64,000 nt of DNA from Arcuatula senhousia (lineage: Eukaryota > Mollusca > Bivalvia > Mytilida > Mytilidae): contig OZ020309.1 in NCBI GenBank assembly GCA_963971305.1, positions 12,641,001 to 12,705,000 of the forward strand. The letters are read 5' to 3'. The notes beneath the pieces were generated by a model. It was not told the DNA's origin and searched no databases. It was given only the letters and a program-made list of their open reading frames with translations. The position numbers and the translations under genes were made by a program. This document shows, piece after piece, positions 12,292 through 29,100 of this stretch (its first letter is position 1; each line of letters opens with the position of its first letter).

Positions 12292-12573
12292 TTTTATAAA
12301 ATGCTGTCAAAAATAAATGAGATTCCATTATATATCCATGCCGATTTATGTTGATAAATTATGTTCGACTTAGATTACAAAATCTATATGATCAAGTGCC
12401 AAATGACATGCATTCTTTTAACAAATCATGTTTTAATGTAAAATTTGAGTCGCATACATCTATTAAGATAAGTTACTGTGGAACTTTACTATTTTTTTCT
12501 CTTTCAGAAATAGAGTTAAAAAGTGGAAGCATAGTACGTAAAAGGAGATAAATCTAAACATTTTTTTTTTCAT

Positions 12574-12812
12574 AAGGGATCGACCACTTAACACGAAAAG
12601 GGGGCAGGGGCTTGGTGTTATGTTCTGGCCAGAATTTTATTAAGGTTTCGAGACAGAATATTTAGTTTCATTATTAGCATTATGACAGAAATATTACTTC
12701 AGAATATTGGTTTTGCAACCTCTGCTGCTAATTCCCCCCCCCCCCCATCAAAAATCAGATCCAAAATATTTTAGGGGAAAAACATGCCACGCCTTTTCAA
12801 GTGAAATAGTCG
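12574..12812 (+). mobile_element. MITE family M1, degraded copy
   Basis: Starts with AGGGATCGACCACTTAAC and ends near CCTTTTCAAGTGAAATAGTC, a decayed version of the terminal pair seen intact at 45536-45805. The interior shares the order of blocks TTCTGGCCAGAA, CGAGACAGAATAT, TTCATTATTAGCATTAT and CTCTGCTGC with the 14.5 kb copy. A poly-C run of about 13 bases lies inside. Confidence 0.6.
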
Positions 12813-13424
12813 GCTACAAGTATCTCTGGCCTTCTAAATTTCATTAGACAATGAAAGAGCAGCCACATTTTCGTTATTATAAATATACCCTATAGTCTTA
12901 CATGTAATAGAACTAATAAATGTATAAAACAAATGTTCTTTCTACAAAAATGTTAGATTTGTGCTATATCCAAGACTTACCATTGTGGACAGTTATTCAA
13001 ATGTAGCAAAATAATTTTGTTCGTCTGTTTGATAGCGTATAATGTTTATTCTTACATGTAAGTGGATAGTTCCGGCTGAAGGTCGGTTCGTTGTCAGTAC
13101 ATGTGGTTAGCACTTTAATAAAATCCTATTATTTTGCGTAATATTCAATTTTATTTGTATGAATCAACTATGATTAAATACAATTAAATTGATGCATAAA
13201 ACGCTCCCATGCATTTTAACACAAACAGACGAAATTATCGTGCTTTCGAATGTCCGAAGTCTGAAATACTGGCAAAACGTGACAAGAACCCAATCAAAAC
13301 CACAAAATAAAAACAACTTAACTGCAATTAAGCAACGCAAACTCACATCAGAACGATAGTCAACTCATGTGTTCCACTTCTTATTCTGCTCCGCCAATGT
13401 CAACAAGAACAGGACCGTCCACCG

Positions 13425-13632
13425 CCCGGCTCGTTTAACAGGAAGTAGATGAGCGACAGATCTGAAAATGCATCCCACCATATAGGACCCCTAACCTGAA
13501 GCTGCATACCAAATATCAAAAGCCTATGAATAATAGTTTCTGAGAAAACTGTTACGAAAAATAGTGTAACGGACGGACGCCACCCGGCATTTCTATGTCC
13601 TGGCTCCGCGTTGCGGCGGGGACAATTAAAGC
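13425..13632 (+). mobile_element. Tandem-core element, family P1, single core
   Basis: One core with GGCTCGTTTAACAGGAAGTAG, GAGCGACAGATCTGAAAA and CACCATATAGGACCCC is followed by GACGGACGCC and the closing block CCGCGTTGCGGCGGGGACAA. The layout is the same as in the other P1 copies. Confidence 0.6.
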
Positions 13633-13639
13633 AAATGTC

Positions 13640-14535
13640 AAATTATAGTACTAGTATACTGATTTACTTACTGCTACATGTAAATAAATGTGCCACAGCG
13701 TCTACACAACCAGAACTTCTTAAGTGCCTACCGGGGGCAACACACAGTAATATTGGTCTAGTGTTCAATGCTACATGAAGGGGGTCTAGGAGGAGCAAGG
13801 ACCCAAGAGATGCAGTGTGTAGCCTAGGCCAATGGGTGCATGAACACTCCTTCCACTATAGTTCCCTATGGTTTAGATAGATGACTGACCTTGTCTGAGA
13901 CAATATACTCTGATATAAACGCACGATCAATTTTATGAAATTAAATAATACTTCATAAATACCATGATATGCCATTATTAGTGAGATAAACCTTAAAAAA
14001 CCATCCATGTTGCCCTCCATACATAGAGGTTAGATAAGAGTCTTGTCATCACTTTTCGTGTAAACCAACTGGACAAAAAAGTGGTTATACCAATATGATA
14101 TGCAGAATTTATGGTGGAACTATAAAACACCCGGCGAAAACCCAAAGGAAGTGATGACCCAGAAGTAAAATAAACCATCATTCACCCCTCCTTCAACCCC
14201 CTAAGTATTGCGTTGGAATGAAAAAAACCTCTTGTATAAAATAGAACAATGCCAAATGTCATCAAAGGATTTTAAAAAGTACAGCATCATTACCATGATT
14301 ACGTGGTATTAATAACATCATGATATGTATAAAAAACCATTACAGATGAATCTATGTACTGAAGTCATGATAGAAAAGAAACATCATCGTATAGAGAACT
14401 TGAATGGTCAAATAATTAAGACAAAACAAGAAACCTATCATTTATTGAACTATTAGCAATGTTCTGCATGCTCTCTTGATTGAAGTCCAATTAAACAAGC
14501 TGGTTATGATGAAATGATGCCTTCTATGAACTTTC
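13640..14535. other. Non-coding, no gene recognised
   Basis: No exon-like reading frame with splice signals. The only order seen is AT-rich sequence with scattered ATCATGATAT-type motifs near 14285-14330. Confidence 0.35.
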
Positions 14536-14538
14536 CTA

Positions 14539-15180
14539 AGGGACGGACCATTTAACTTTAAGGGGGTATGTTTTTATGTTTTGGCCAGAAATTTCTTTTC
14601 CACGCAGAGCACGGAAAAATTATTTATTTTTTGAATGCATCGCAACTGAATTTTCATTTTTTGAAGGTGTCGCGACAGAATATTTTTTTTTCATTATTAG
14701 CATTATTTTATATAGGAGAAATCCTTCTTCAAAATATTTTTTTCTAACTCTCTGCTGCCAAAATATTTTTTCTTCAAAAATCATTTTCAATTTTTTTTTT
14801 CAGAAACTAAAGTATGTCTCGCCTGCCGGCACCATCGAAAAACCTTGTTCTTCCTCAAACACAATCAAAGCTACTATTGGGCATATGCAAACCAAGTTTC
14901 ACCAATCTAGGTCTTACAGTTCTTGAGATAGAGATGTGCACGCAAAACCTTAACATTGCTATTATATGAATTGAAAATTGTCAAAGTTACTCAACCAGAA
15001 AATCAAGGTCAAGGTCAAAAGATAGAATGCAATTGTGTTTAGCTATTACTGGGGCATATGCATACCAAGTTTCATTAACCTGGGACTAATAGTAACACCT
15101 ATGTCTCTCTCCGCTTCATAGGCGAGACAAAAATCATTCTCAATTTTTTTTTCAGGAAATTTTCAAGTTAAATGGTTTGG
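14539..15180 (+). mobile_element. MITE family M1 interrupted by a P4 element
   Basis: The left end AGGGACGGACCATTTAAC at 14539 and the interior blocks (TTTTGGCCAGAAATTTC, TCGCGACAGAATAT, CATTATTAGCATTAT, CTCTGCTGCC) match the other M1 copies. At about 14804 the element is broken by 14805-15128 (P4). The M1 right end (TTTCAAGTTAAATGGTTTGG) follows at 15160-15180. The sequence on both sides of the insertion is repeated (see 14777 and 15129). Confidence 0.6.
14805..15128 (+). mobile_element. Tandem-core element, family P4, nested in M1
   Basis: Bounded by TATGTCTCGCCTGCCGGCACC on the left and TTCATAGGCGAGACAAAAATC on the right; GTCTCGCC and GGCGAGAC form an inverted pair. The interior carries GCATATGCAAACCAAGTTTC and, about 180 bp later, GCATATGCATACCAAGTTTC, so there are two cores. 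The core is related to 6420-6715. Confidence 0.55.
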
Positions 15181-15324
15181 TAGGAATGATAAATCAAAGA
15201 TACAAGGCACAAAGCTGGAAGTCAGAGCAGTATTTGGGGATGATGCAGTGGTTTTAGGCAGAAGACTAAAATTGAACAAGAATACTAATTCAGAAATATA
15301 AAATATAAAAAATATATATATAAT

Positions 15325-16185
15325 AAGAGGCTCCCAGGAGCATAAATCGCTCACCTGGTCCTTAAGCTTTAAGGGTATCTTCTATGAGTTATAACCACTA
15401 TAAAGGTTCATCTGACAATTTCCAAACAATTCACTCAATGAGCTGAAGGTTTAAGCGAGCATTAACTTTTCTCTATTTGCAATATTTTTCATTCTGTAGG
15501 GCAAAATCATGAAAGAAACACTATTTTGTACCTTTAAAGGTCCGTTTCTCCTATAATGGGTCATCTGACATCTTCGACCCAATATAGACTATGTAAATCT
15601 CAATGAGCTGAATACTGTAAAAATGGTGTTTAGATTTTAAACATTTTTAAACCATGTTTAGCCCTAAAGGCGTTTAGGATTGTGTTTAAAACCTAAACGC
15701 GTTTAGAAATTCAACATGAAATTTTTGGCATAAAAAAAAAGCAGGACAAAAATGTGTTTAGGATTATGTTTAGGATCTAAACACCTATTTTTACAGTGAA
15801 GGTTTCAGCACGAAACAGCTTTTCTCAATCTGCAATAGTTTTCATTCTGTAGTGCAAAAACATGAAAAAATGCAATTTTTGACCTTAAAAGGGCTGTAAC
15901 CCCTATAAGCATAAAAAGAGGTAGTCTGACATCTTCGACCCAATGGAGACTTTTGTAGGGCTCAATTAGCTGAAGGTTTAAGCAAGCAACAGCTTTTCTC
16001 TATTTGCAATACTTTTCATTCTGTAGTGCAAAAACATGTAAAAATGCAATTTTTTACCTTTAAAGGGCCATAACCCCTATAAGGGGTCATCTGACATCTT
16101 TGACCAAATAGAGACTTTTGTAGAGCTCAATGAGCTGAAGGTTTAATCAAGCATCAGGTTTTCTCTATCTGCAATAGTTTTCATG
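15325..16185 (+). mobile_element. Tandem-core element, family P5, left part
   Basis: Opens with GGCTCCCAGGAGCATAAATC (hairpin GCTCC/GGAGC) and CGCTCACCTGGTCC. Diverged units follow carrying TATCTGCAATAGTTTTCATT, a CTGTAGTGCAAAAACATG box, CATAACCCCTATAAG, GGTCATCTGACATCTTCGAC and CTCAATGAGCTGAAGG. The array stops abruptly at about 16186 and resumes at 17771, so it has been split by another element. The inverted end copy lies at 63155-63705. Confidence 0.65.
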
Positions 16186-17770
16186 CCAAAATGTAGGAAA
16201 AAGAAACTGTCATTGTGCCTCACTTTGAAAAATCTCAAATTTTATTAAGTTTTTGATACATTTTATCAAAAGAGTTTTGCAAAATCATTTTCCCAAAGAT
16301 CTTTACAAAAATTTTAATTTTTCGGCATCTAAGAGATGTTTTGTTTACAGTTTGAAATCAGGTAGTGTCAATCTGGAATTCATAAAATCACACTTTAAAA
16401 ACAACACACATTTTTGAATTAATTTTTTTTTCGGCTGATTTTCTTCAAAAACGTTTCTCCTTTTAGTAGTTGAAAGTTTACAGCTAAAATTTTGGGTGAA
16501 AATTTTGATTTTTCATTTTTGGATTATAAGTGTTTTTTACCCAAAAATGATCGGCATCATCCACAGGACATTCAGTGAAAATTTCAACTGGACAACTGTA
16601 TTTTTTACGATTTTTTGATTAGGAGAAATTCGGGTACAATTGATTTCCAATGGACATGCACAGTTTCTTTTTTCCATGAGTATATGAAATAAAGAAAGAA
16701 TGTGTCCATGGGACACGGATGCCCCCGCTGGCCCCAAACAGGAAGTAGATTTTTGACAGGTCTGAATATCGCTTAGAAGATACAGTTTATCATACTGATC
16801 CATCCTACCAAGTTTCAAAAGATTCTGGTATACAGTTCCTGAAAAAAGCTTGACGGAAATTTTCATATCATGTTTACATATTTTCACATTGGCCTAAGTC
16901 CCAAACAGGAAGTAGATGTCGGACAGGTCTGAAAATAGCACAGGACATACAGTTTGTCATACTGATCCATCCTACCAAGTTTCAAAACATTCTGGTGTAC
17001 AGTTCCTGAGAAAAGCTTGACGGAAATTTCATATCATGTTCACATACTTCAAAATTGGCCTAAGTCCCAAACTGGAAGTAGATGTCTGACAGGTCTCAAA
17101 ATTGCTTAGGACGTATAGTTTGTCATACTGAACCATCCTACCAAGTTTCAAATCATTCTCATGCAAGGTTCCTGAGAAAAGCTTGACGGAAATTTTCATA
17201 TCATGTTCACATACTTCAAAGTTGGCCTATGTCCCAAACAGGAAGTAGATGTCCGACAGGTCTCAAAATTGCTTAGGACATATAGTTTGTCATACTGAAC
17301 CATCCTACCAAGTTTCAAATCATTCTCATGTACGGTTCCTGTGAAAAGCTTGACGAAAATTTTTTAAGTCATGTTCGCACATTTTCACATCAGCCTAAGT
17401 CCAAACAGGAAGTAGATGTCCGTTAAGTCTGCAAATCGCTTAGGACATATAGTTTGTCATACTTAACCATCCTACTAAGTTTCAAATCATTATTGTGTAC
17501 GGTTCCTAATTAGAAAAGCTTGACGAAAATTTTCATAGTCATGGTCACATATTTTCACATTCGTCTAAGTCCCAAACAGGAAGTAGATGTCCGATAGATC
17601 TGCAAATTGCTTAGGACATACAGTTTGTCATATTGAACAATCCTACCAATTTTCAAATCATTCTCAGTTACGGTTCCTGAGAAAAGCTTGACGGAAATTT
17701 CGTACGGACGGACGTACGGACGGACATGAGTAAAACTTAATGCCCCCCAACATGTTGTCGCGGGGGCATA
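16186..17770 (+). mobile_element. Tandem-core element, family P6, six cores, nested in P5
   Basis: Six cores of about 167 bp begin with CCAAACAGGAAGTAGAT at 16734, 16901, 17067, 17234, 17401 and 17572. Each contains GACAGGTCT, TAGTTTGTCATACTGAACC, ATCCTACCAAGTTTCAAA, GTTCCTGAGAAAAGCTTGAC and TTTTCACATTGGCCTAAG, with small changes. A TACGGACGGACGTACGGACG microsatellite and ATGCCCCCCAACATG...GCGGGGGCAT (hairpin) close it. The left 500 bp (16186-16700) is unlike P5 and probably belongs to this element. A related hairpin end, ATGCCCC...GGGGCAT, occurs at 40381-40487. Confidence 0.7.
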
Positions 17771-18330
17771 AAAAATGCAATTTTGATCTTTAAAGGGTCA
17801 TAACCCCTATAAGGGTCATCTGACATCTTCCACCCAATGGAGACTTTTGCGTAGCTGAATGAGATGTAGACAAGCAAGCAGCAGCTTTTCTCTATCTGCA
17901 ATAGTTTGCATTCTATAGGGCAAAAACATGAAAAAATGCTATTTTTTACCTTTAAATGGCTATAACCTTTATAAGGGGTAATCTGACATTTTTGACCCAA
18001 TGGAGACTTTTGTAGAGCTTTTGTTGCTAGAGAAGGATGGTTGCATCAGTTTTTTTCTATCTCTTAATATATTTTTTGATTAACAAGCCAAAAATAGTAG
18101 TCTGACCCCATTGGTCTATTTTAAGGAACGACATCCATGTTTTTGATGGATCAAAAATCCAAACAAGAGTTTTGTGCACGACGCCCTAAGGATCAATCAT
18201 ACCAAGTTTAATTAAATTCAGATCAGTAGTTTCAGAGGAGAAGATTTTTGAAGAATTGTTAACAGACCATAGATATCAAGTGATGGCAAAAGAGCTCATA
18301 TGGACCTATGGTCCAGGTGAGCTAAAAAAA
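17771..18330 (+). mobile_element. Tandem-core element, family P5, right part
   Basis: P5 cores resume with AAAATGCAATTTTGATCTTT, CATAACCCCTATAAGGGTCA and a CTGACATCTTCCACCCAATG box. The element ends near CTATGGTCCAGGTGAGC at 18318, the inverse of the opening CGCTCACCTGGTCC at about 15347. Together with 15325-16185 this makes one element of about 1.4 kb before the P6 insertion. Confidence 0.6.
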
Positions 18331-19180
18331 CAACGCCACATAAAAGTAAAGGAATTAATGAACCTTTGTGCAAATCTTGGACATCACTCATGCAGAAATA
18401 AAGGCTAATTTCATAAGATGGTTGAGAGTCTGAGAACAGCATTTCACATCAAAAGTGTCCAAGACATGCTAGAATAGGTGACAATACAAACTATATCAAT
18501 GATGATTAACTCTTACTCCGTCGAATCAAGAAACGTTGAATACAATTTTCCTTTTTTAAATTATTATTCCTACATCCAGTCATCCTTCAACTTTGGTTTA
18601 CCAGTAGTTATAGTTTTCCAGAATGGTGTGGTTTGCCCATAGATGAGACATCCTTTGTGTGGTTTTTGGATTGGTGAGAGCTATGGGTTTACAATGTATA
18701 CAATTGTTTTTAATGACAACAGTGTTGTAACTAGTGAAAATCCATGTGGATCATTTCTAGTGCTTTTTAATAAACTCTAATTATAAATAATTCTTTGTTA
18801 GAACTACATTAAAACCAATGTTTGTCCATATTTTTGTTTCTATGGTTTGGCAATTAATGGCAATCCCTGCTTTTTCAAGTTATTTCATTATTGTTATGTT
18901 TTTTCAAGGTCTGAAGAAAAGGATAAGGTAAAATATATGGTTGTCATTTGAAAAGGTTTGTTTAATCAGTTCTTAGAATATGCTTAGAAGTTGTGGATAT
19001 ATCAACCTCCCTGGACTATTCATCAAATTAAAATTAAAATTAAAAACAGATTTAAGATATATTTATTGCACATTGACATTTATAATAAATAAATGTAATA
19101 ATATGGAAGGTTTCAACATGATCTAAATTTATATTATTAAAATATAGAAATAAGTACTGTTTTTGAAAAATGTGTATTGG
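18331..19180. other. Non-coding, no gene recognised
   Basis: A short open stretch around 18340-18405 reads KVKELMNLCANLGHHSC before a stop. It has no splice partner and I do not recognise it. The rest is AT-rich and featureless. Confidence 0.35.
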
Positions 19181-19183
19181 ATA

Positions 19184-19876
19184 CATAACAAGGTATAAAA
19201 TAAAACTGGAATTCAATTTGAAAATAAGAAAACCTATCAAATTTGGCCTTTGTTATTAATCAGACATTAGCACTTTTTTCTGGTCAATTTCAAATGCCCA
19301 TTATCAATGATTTCATAAAGCAATCTTTAGAGTTACGAAAATGAGGTTTATACTGGTCAAGTAGTTTTCATATCACATAATTATGTAAAACCATTTATTT
19401 CTGTATATGTTATTTGTATATGATACATGTATTTGTGATTGTTTTGTATTTGCTGAACCCGTAAGTGTTTAAAATTTATGTTTTTGCAAATAAAGATATT
19501 GTTTAAGGTCAATTTCAAATGTGTACATATTTTTTATAGTCTCTTAAAAAAAAACCAATTTTTGTTTTCTTGATATTCTTCAAGATATTGTTAGCCCAAA
19601 ATTCTCTTTTTTAAATATATATCATATTTCACTAGTTCAAATGTGTGTAGACAAGCCTCACTAACCCCATGCATACATGGACTTAGTTCAACTAACCCCA
19701 TGCATGCATGGGGTTAGTGGAGCTAAGGCCATGTATGCATGTGGTTAGTGCAGCTCAGTACAAATTCAAAATCGATGGAAATAAAGTGCTAATGTCTGAT
19801 CATAAACTAAGACCAAATTCATAGGTTTTCTTATTTTCATATCAAATTCCAGTTTTATCTAATACTTTGTAACATG
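19184..19876. repeat. Inverted-repeat element IR2 with central palindromes
   Basis: The arm 19184-19275 (containing AAAACTGGAATTCAATTTG and AAATAAGAAAACCTAT) is repeated in inverse orientation at 19785-19876 with roughly 80-85% identity by eye. Between them, 19657-19750 holds three imperfect 31-34 bp units built on CTAACCCCATGCA and its complement. The middle one, 19692-19717, is a perfect 26-bp palindrome. No reading frame lies between the arms. Confidence 0.7.
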
Positions 19877-20482
19877 CATATCATGTAAATAGCAGAAAAT
19901 TCCCTTTGCTATCCTAGTTTATTCAAGGTGCATTAAAATAAAAATAAATTTTATTATTGTTATTAAAATTTTATAATTTTTCTTCGTTTTAATTTCTAAT
20001 AAAAAATTCATATGGGCAGATAATGCAAACCATACATGCCATACTAAATGAATAAGAAAATATCGATCAGCAATACAACACTATCAAAATGATTTCACAC
20101 TGGATATAAGTGTTAGTCCAACACATGGATCTGCAAAAATTACTTAATGTGGAATAAAATCCCTTTTTAAAACAAAACCATGAAATTTTCCACACATTGA
20201 AAAAACTATTTATAAGGTATTATTTCAAATACATGTACCAGCTAGTCATGCTACTTTCATAAGCCCACACTAAAACATACAACCACTCTCTCACTCTATA
20301 TCCCTTTTTGTTCTTTCTTTTCATGATTATCTAAATACAAACTGAAAATCTCTACTGGAATGAAACTTAAGAAACAGAGCAGGGAACATGACACAGTTCC
20401 CTGTCTCATCATTTCAATTGGACCTTCAAAATTTATAAAAATAATCACATCATATTAATCTAACAACAAACAGTAACATAAA

Positions 20483-25826
<5,344 letters not shown>

Positions 25827-26144
25827 TTATTGTTTTAACTGAAAAAAATGTCAATCTTCGAGTTGGAGTATTTTGGTAAATTGTCAGACCCAAAGCAGAT
25901 GCCAAAGTTGGTTGAGATAATGATTTTCATTGGCTTAGGTACCACTATTTTCTCCAATAAAATATGTTGTAACATTTTATTTATTTATAATCATTTATGC
26001 GTTTTAAATTACCTGCATTTTGTATTCAATAACTAAGAAAGTAAAAAACTGAGACTCTACATGTGGAACATGTCAAAATCATGAAAAATGTTGAAATTTA
26101 ATTCATGAAAACATATAAATATGATACTTCCCCGATTCTAAAAG
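25827..26144. promoter_or_regulatory. Probable shared promoter of TRAPPC3 and RWDD1
   Basis: Only 318 bp separate the two divergent start codons, so both 5' UTRs and core promoters must lie here unless an upstream non-coding exon exists. I see a CATTGG box near 25939 and CCAAT near 25954. There is no convincing TATA and no GC-rich island. An open frame of 62 codons (25848-26036, plus strand) also lies in the gap. Confidence 0.55.
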
Positions 26145-29100
26145 ATGTCAGATCATAAAGAAGACCAGAATAACGAAATTGAAGCACTTGAGTCCATTTA
26201 CCCCGATGAGATAGAAGGTTTTGTTAACATGAATTTTAAAAATTACACTTTACAGCCTATATCAGTATATATTTAACATGATAATTTAAAGCTCTAAGTT
26301 TCCCAAGAATATTTTTTTATACAAATGAAACAAAATAATTTAATATGAGGCAGGTGAAACCTGTGACGTTCCCAAAGTTACAATTATTTCTATTTATTGT
26401 TTTGGTTCGAAAATAAAAACAAACTAGCCTTTCTTGTGAGTTATGGGTGCATTTAATGACGTCTAAAATTTTCAAAGAAAGAAGCATTAATAAGTTTAGG
26501 AAAAAAGCATGCTAAACCAGACGTTGAAGGAAAATTCAGCTCATAGTACAACTAAAGTACATGTAGAAGAAAATGAGATGTGGAATAAGTGTACGCGACA
26601 CAACCTACATTATAAATGTATATTTTAAATATCCACAATGGAAAACAGCCAGCAGCCTTCAATGTGACCAGCGGTCGCTGCTCGCTGTTTTTCAAAAGTA
26701 TTGACATTTCGTACCATTATTGTTCTCTTCGGGAGTGTATTATTTGAATTATGTTTCAACCTACATGTACATGTACATTGATGGTGGGCAAGATAAACTT
26801 ATCACAAAACTGAATATTGCCATATTGTTCACAATACTACAATGGAATGCTTTACCACAAAACATCATACAGTGCACTACAGTTGACAGTTTCAGATCTA
26901 GAGAACAGCTTATATATAATTACTACAGCTGTCCTCCACCCAATCCTTCACATTTAAATTTTGACAGATCATTTTTTAATCACTATTTTTGTATAGTAAC
27001 ATGTACACTACCAAATTTTTTGATTTTGTAAATATTTTGATTAGTTTTTACCACTTTTTTCCTATTATATTCAGGGTAGGAAATTCGCTGAAAAAGTAAC
27101 CAGCCCTGAATTGAAATTCTACCTGTTTTAGCTATATAGCCAGTCAAATTTTCATGAATTTTAGCCAGCCCTGCCCAAAAGTTACCAGTCTCGGGCAGGC
27201 GGGCAGGCTGTTATTTCCAACTCTGTTATATTTTTGGCTATATGTTAATACTTTTTTGTCATGCATGTGCATGAAACCCATCCAAGTAAGCTTCAGTAGT
27301 CTGAAGTGGTGGATTTAATTACAAAGAAAGAAAGAAAAAGGACGGTGCTCATATGGAAATAGGCAATGTGACAAAATTTATGTCACAAGCAGAAAGCTGC
27401 TGTTTTCACTGTGACATCAGCAGAATAATGATGGCATGAATCAACAAAAACTTTGTCAATAAGGGACCATCCATTTGATTTTTATGGGGGGGGGGGGGGG
27501 TAGCTATGGATATTTTTTCGTCCTGCTGTTTTATTTTCAGAAAAAGTCGAGCCTGGTTTTTTTTGCCAACCATTACCACACCTAAAAAAGAAGCAAATTA
27601 AGTGCTCCAATATAAAGCAGGCAGTAGGCACAAGATACAATAAATATTATGGCAAAATCATACAGTCATGACTGTAATAACAAATTATTAAGTCATAAAT
27701 GAATTGGTATAGATTTTTGTCTTTGCAACAATAAGAACATTTTTGTAATCATACAAAAAATAAAGAAAGTACAATGTATATCACAAACTTGCGTGCACAA
27801 ACTTTTTTTATTTTTAAAGCAACTATAAATTTTATAGCCAAAAATACCGTACTGCCTGTTTTTTTAACAGAATTCTCAATTTAGGCCTTCAGTTGTGTAC
27901 CAGATATTGAATAAAAATAAAAGAATCTGTGAAAAAATTGATGTTCCTGTATTTTTTGGGCTTGCGCCTCATATTATATACATGTACATTATTTGTAAGT
28001 GTTTCTATAAATAGCACAAAACATTCAAACTAATTAAGTGTGGATCTGTTTTACAAAAACAGATGCAATTACAAAGTGTTTAATAATCAATGTCTAGAGA
28101 TGCAATGTAAAACACTATTGTGTTGTAAATTAAAATAAAATATAAATATTTAATATTCATTGTACCTACACTGGAATGTCCCATTATACCATACCTGTGC
28201 ATTAGTTTGTTTATAATTATGACAAAGGAATCTACAAATACACAAATTCAAATCTTGCCCGAAGAAGAGATCTTGAGATTTCAAAATATTGTACATTATT
28301 TGTACATGTACACGTAGATCTCATTGCTTGAGTTTATTATAATACAAATTGTGATATACATTGTACTTTCAAGGGACAGCATATGATTACAAAAATGTTC
28401 TTATTGTTGCAAAGACAAAAATCTAGACCAATTCATTAATGACTTAATAGTTTGTTATTACAGTCATAACTGTGTGATTTTGCCATGATATTAATTGTAT
28501 CTTGTGCCTACTGTTTACTTTATACATGTTATATTGGAGCACTTAATTTGCTTCTTATTTAGGTGTGGAAATGGATGGCAAAAAAACCCCCAATTTTGAT
28601 AACAAACATTGGTTTACAAGATAATTTCATAATTTTTTAAATCATGAAACTGTACATGCTGTATGAGATTAGATAATATTTTCAGTATTTAAATTTTTTC
28701 AATTTTAAAATTTTTTCTTTTTTTTCAATAATCAAAATTTTTAAAGACAGTTGTAATACATTTAGAATTTGAAATGAGTTTATATATGTACATGTATTTA
28801 TGAAATTAGAGAGCTATTTTGTGCAACCCATGGCCAATAAAAAGAACAATAAATTTTAACAATTAATGATACGTGTATCTCAAAAAATTGCAATGCACTA
28901 TGAGTCTTAGCAGTGTCAAAGAAAAAATAGTTTTTAAACATACATGTATATGTTTTAATGATTAAATTGATTTGAAAAAAAATATATATAAGCAATGAAC
29001 GTAAGAATGAAAAAGGAATAATGTTTTTCTTTGCAACTGTAATGTTTAGAAAATAGAAAATAATGGGATGTGGAATAAGTGTACACGACACAGCTCACAA

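Noticed and set aside
18340..18405. Possible exon KVKELMNLCANLGHHSC
   Set aside because: It ends in a stop within 25 codons, has no partner exons on either side, and I do not recognise it.
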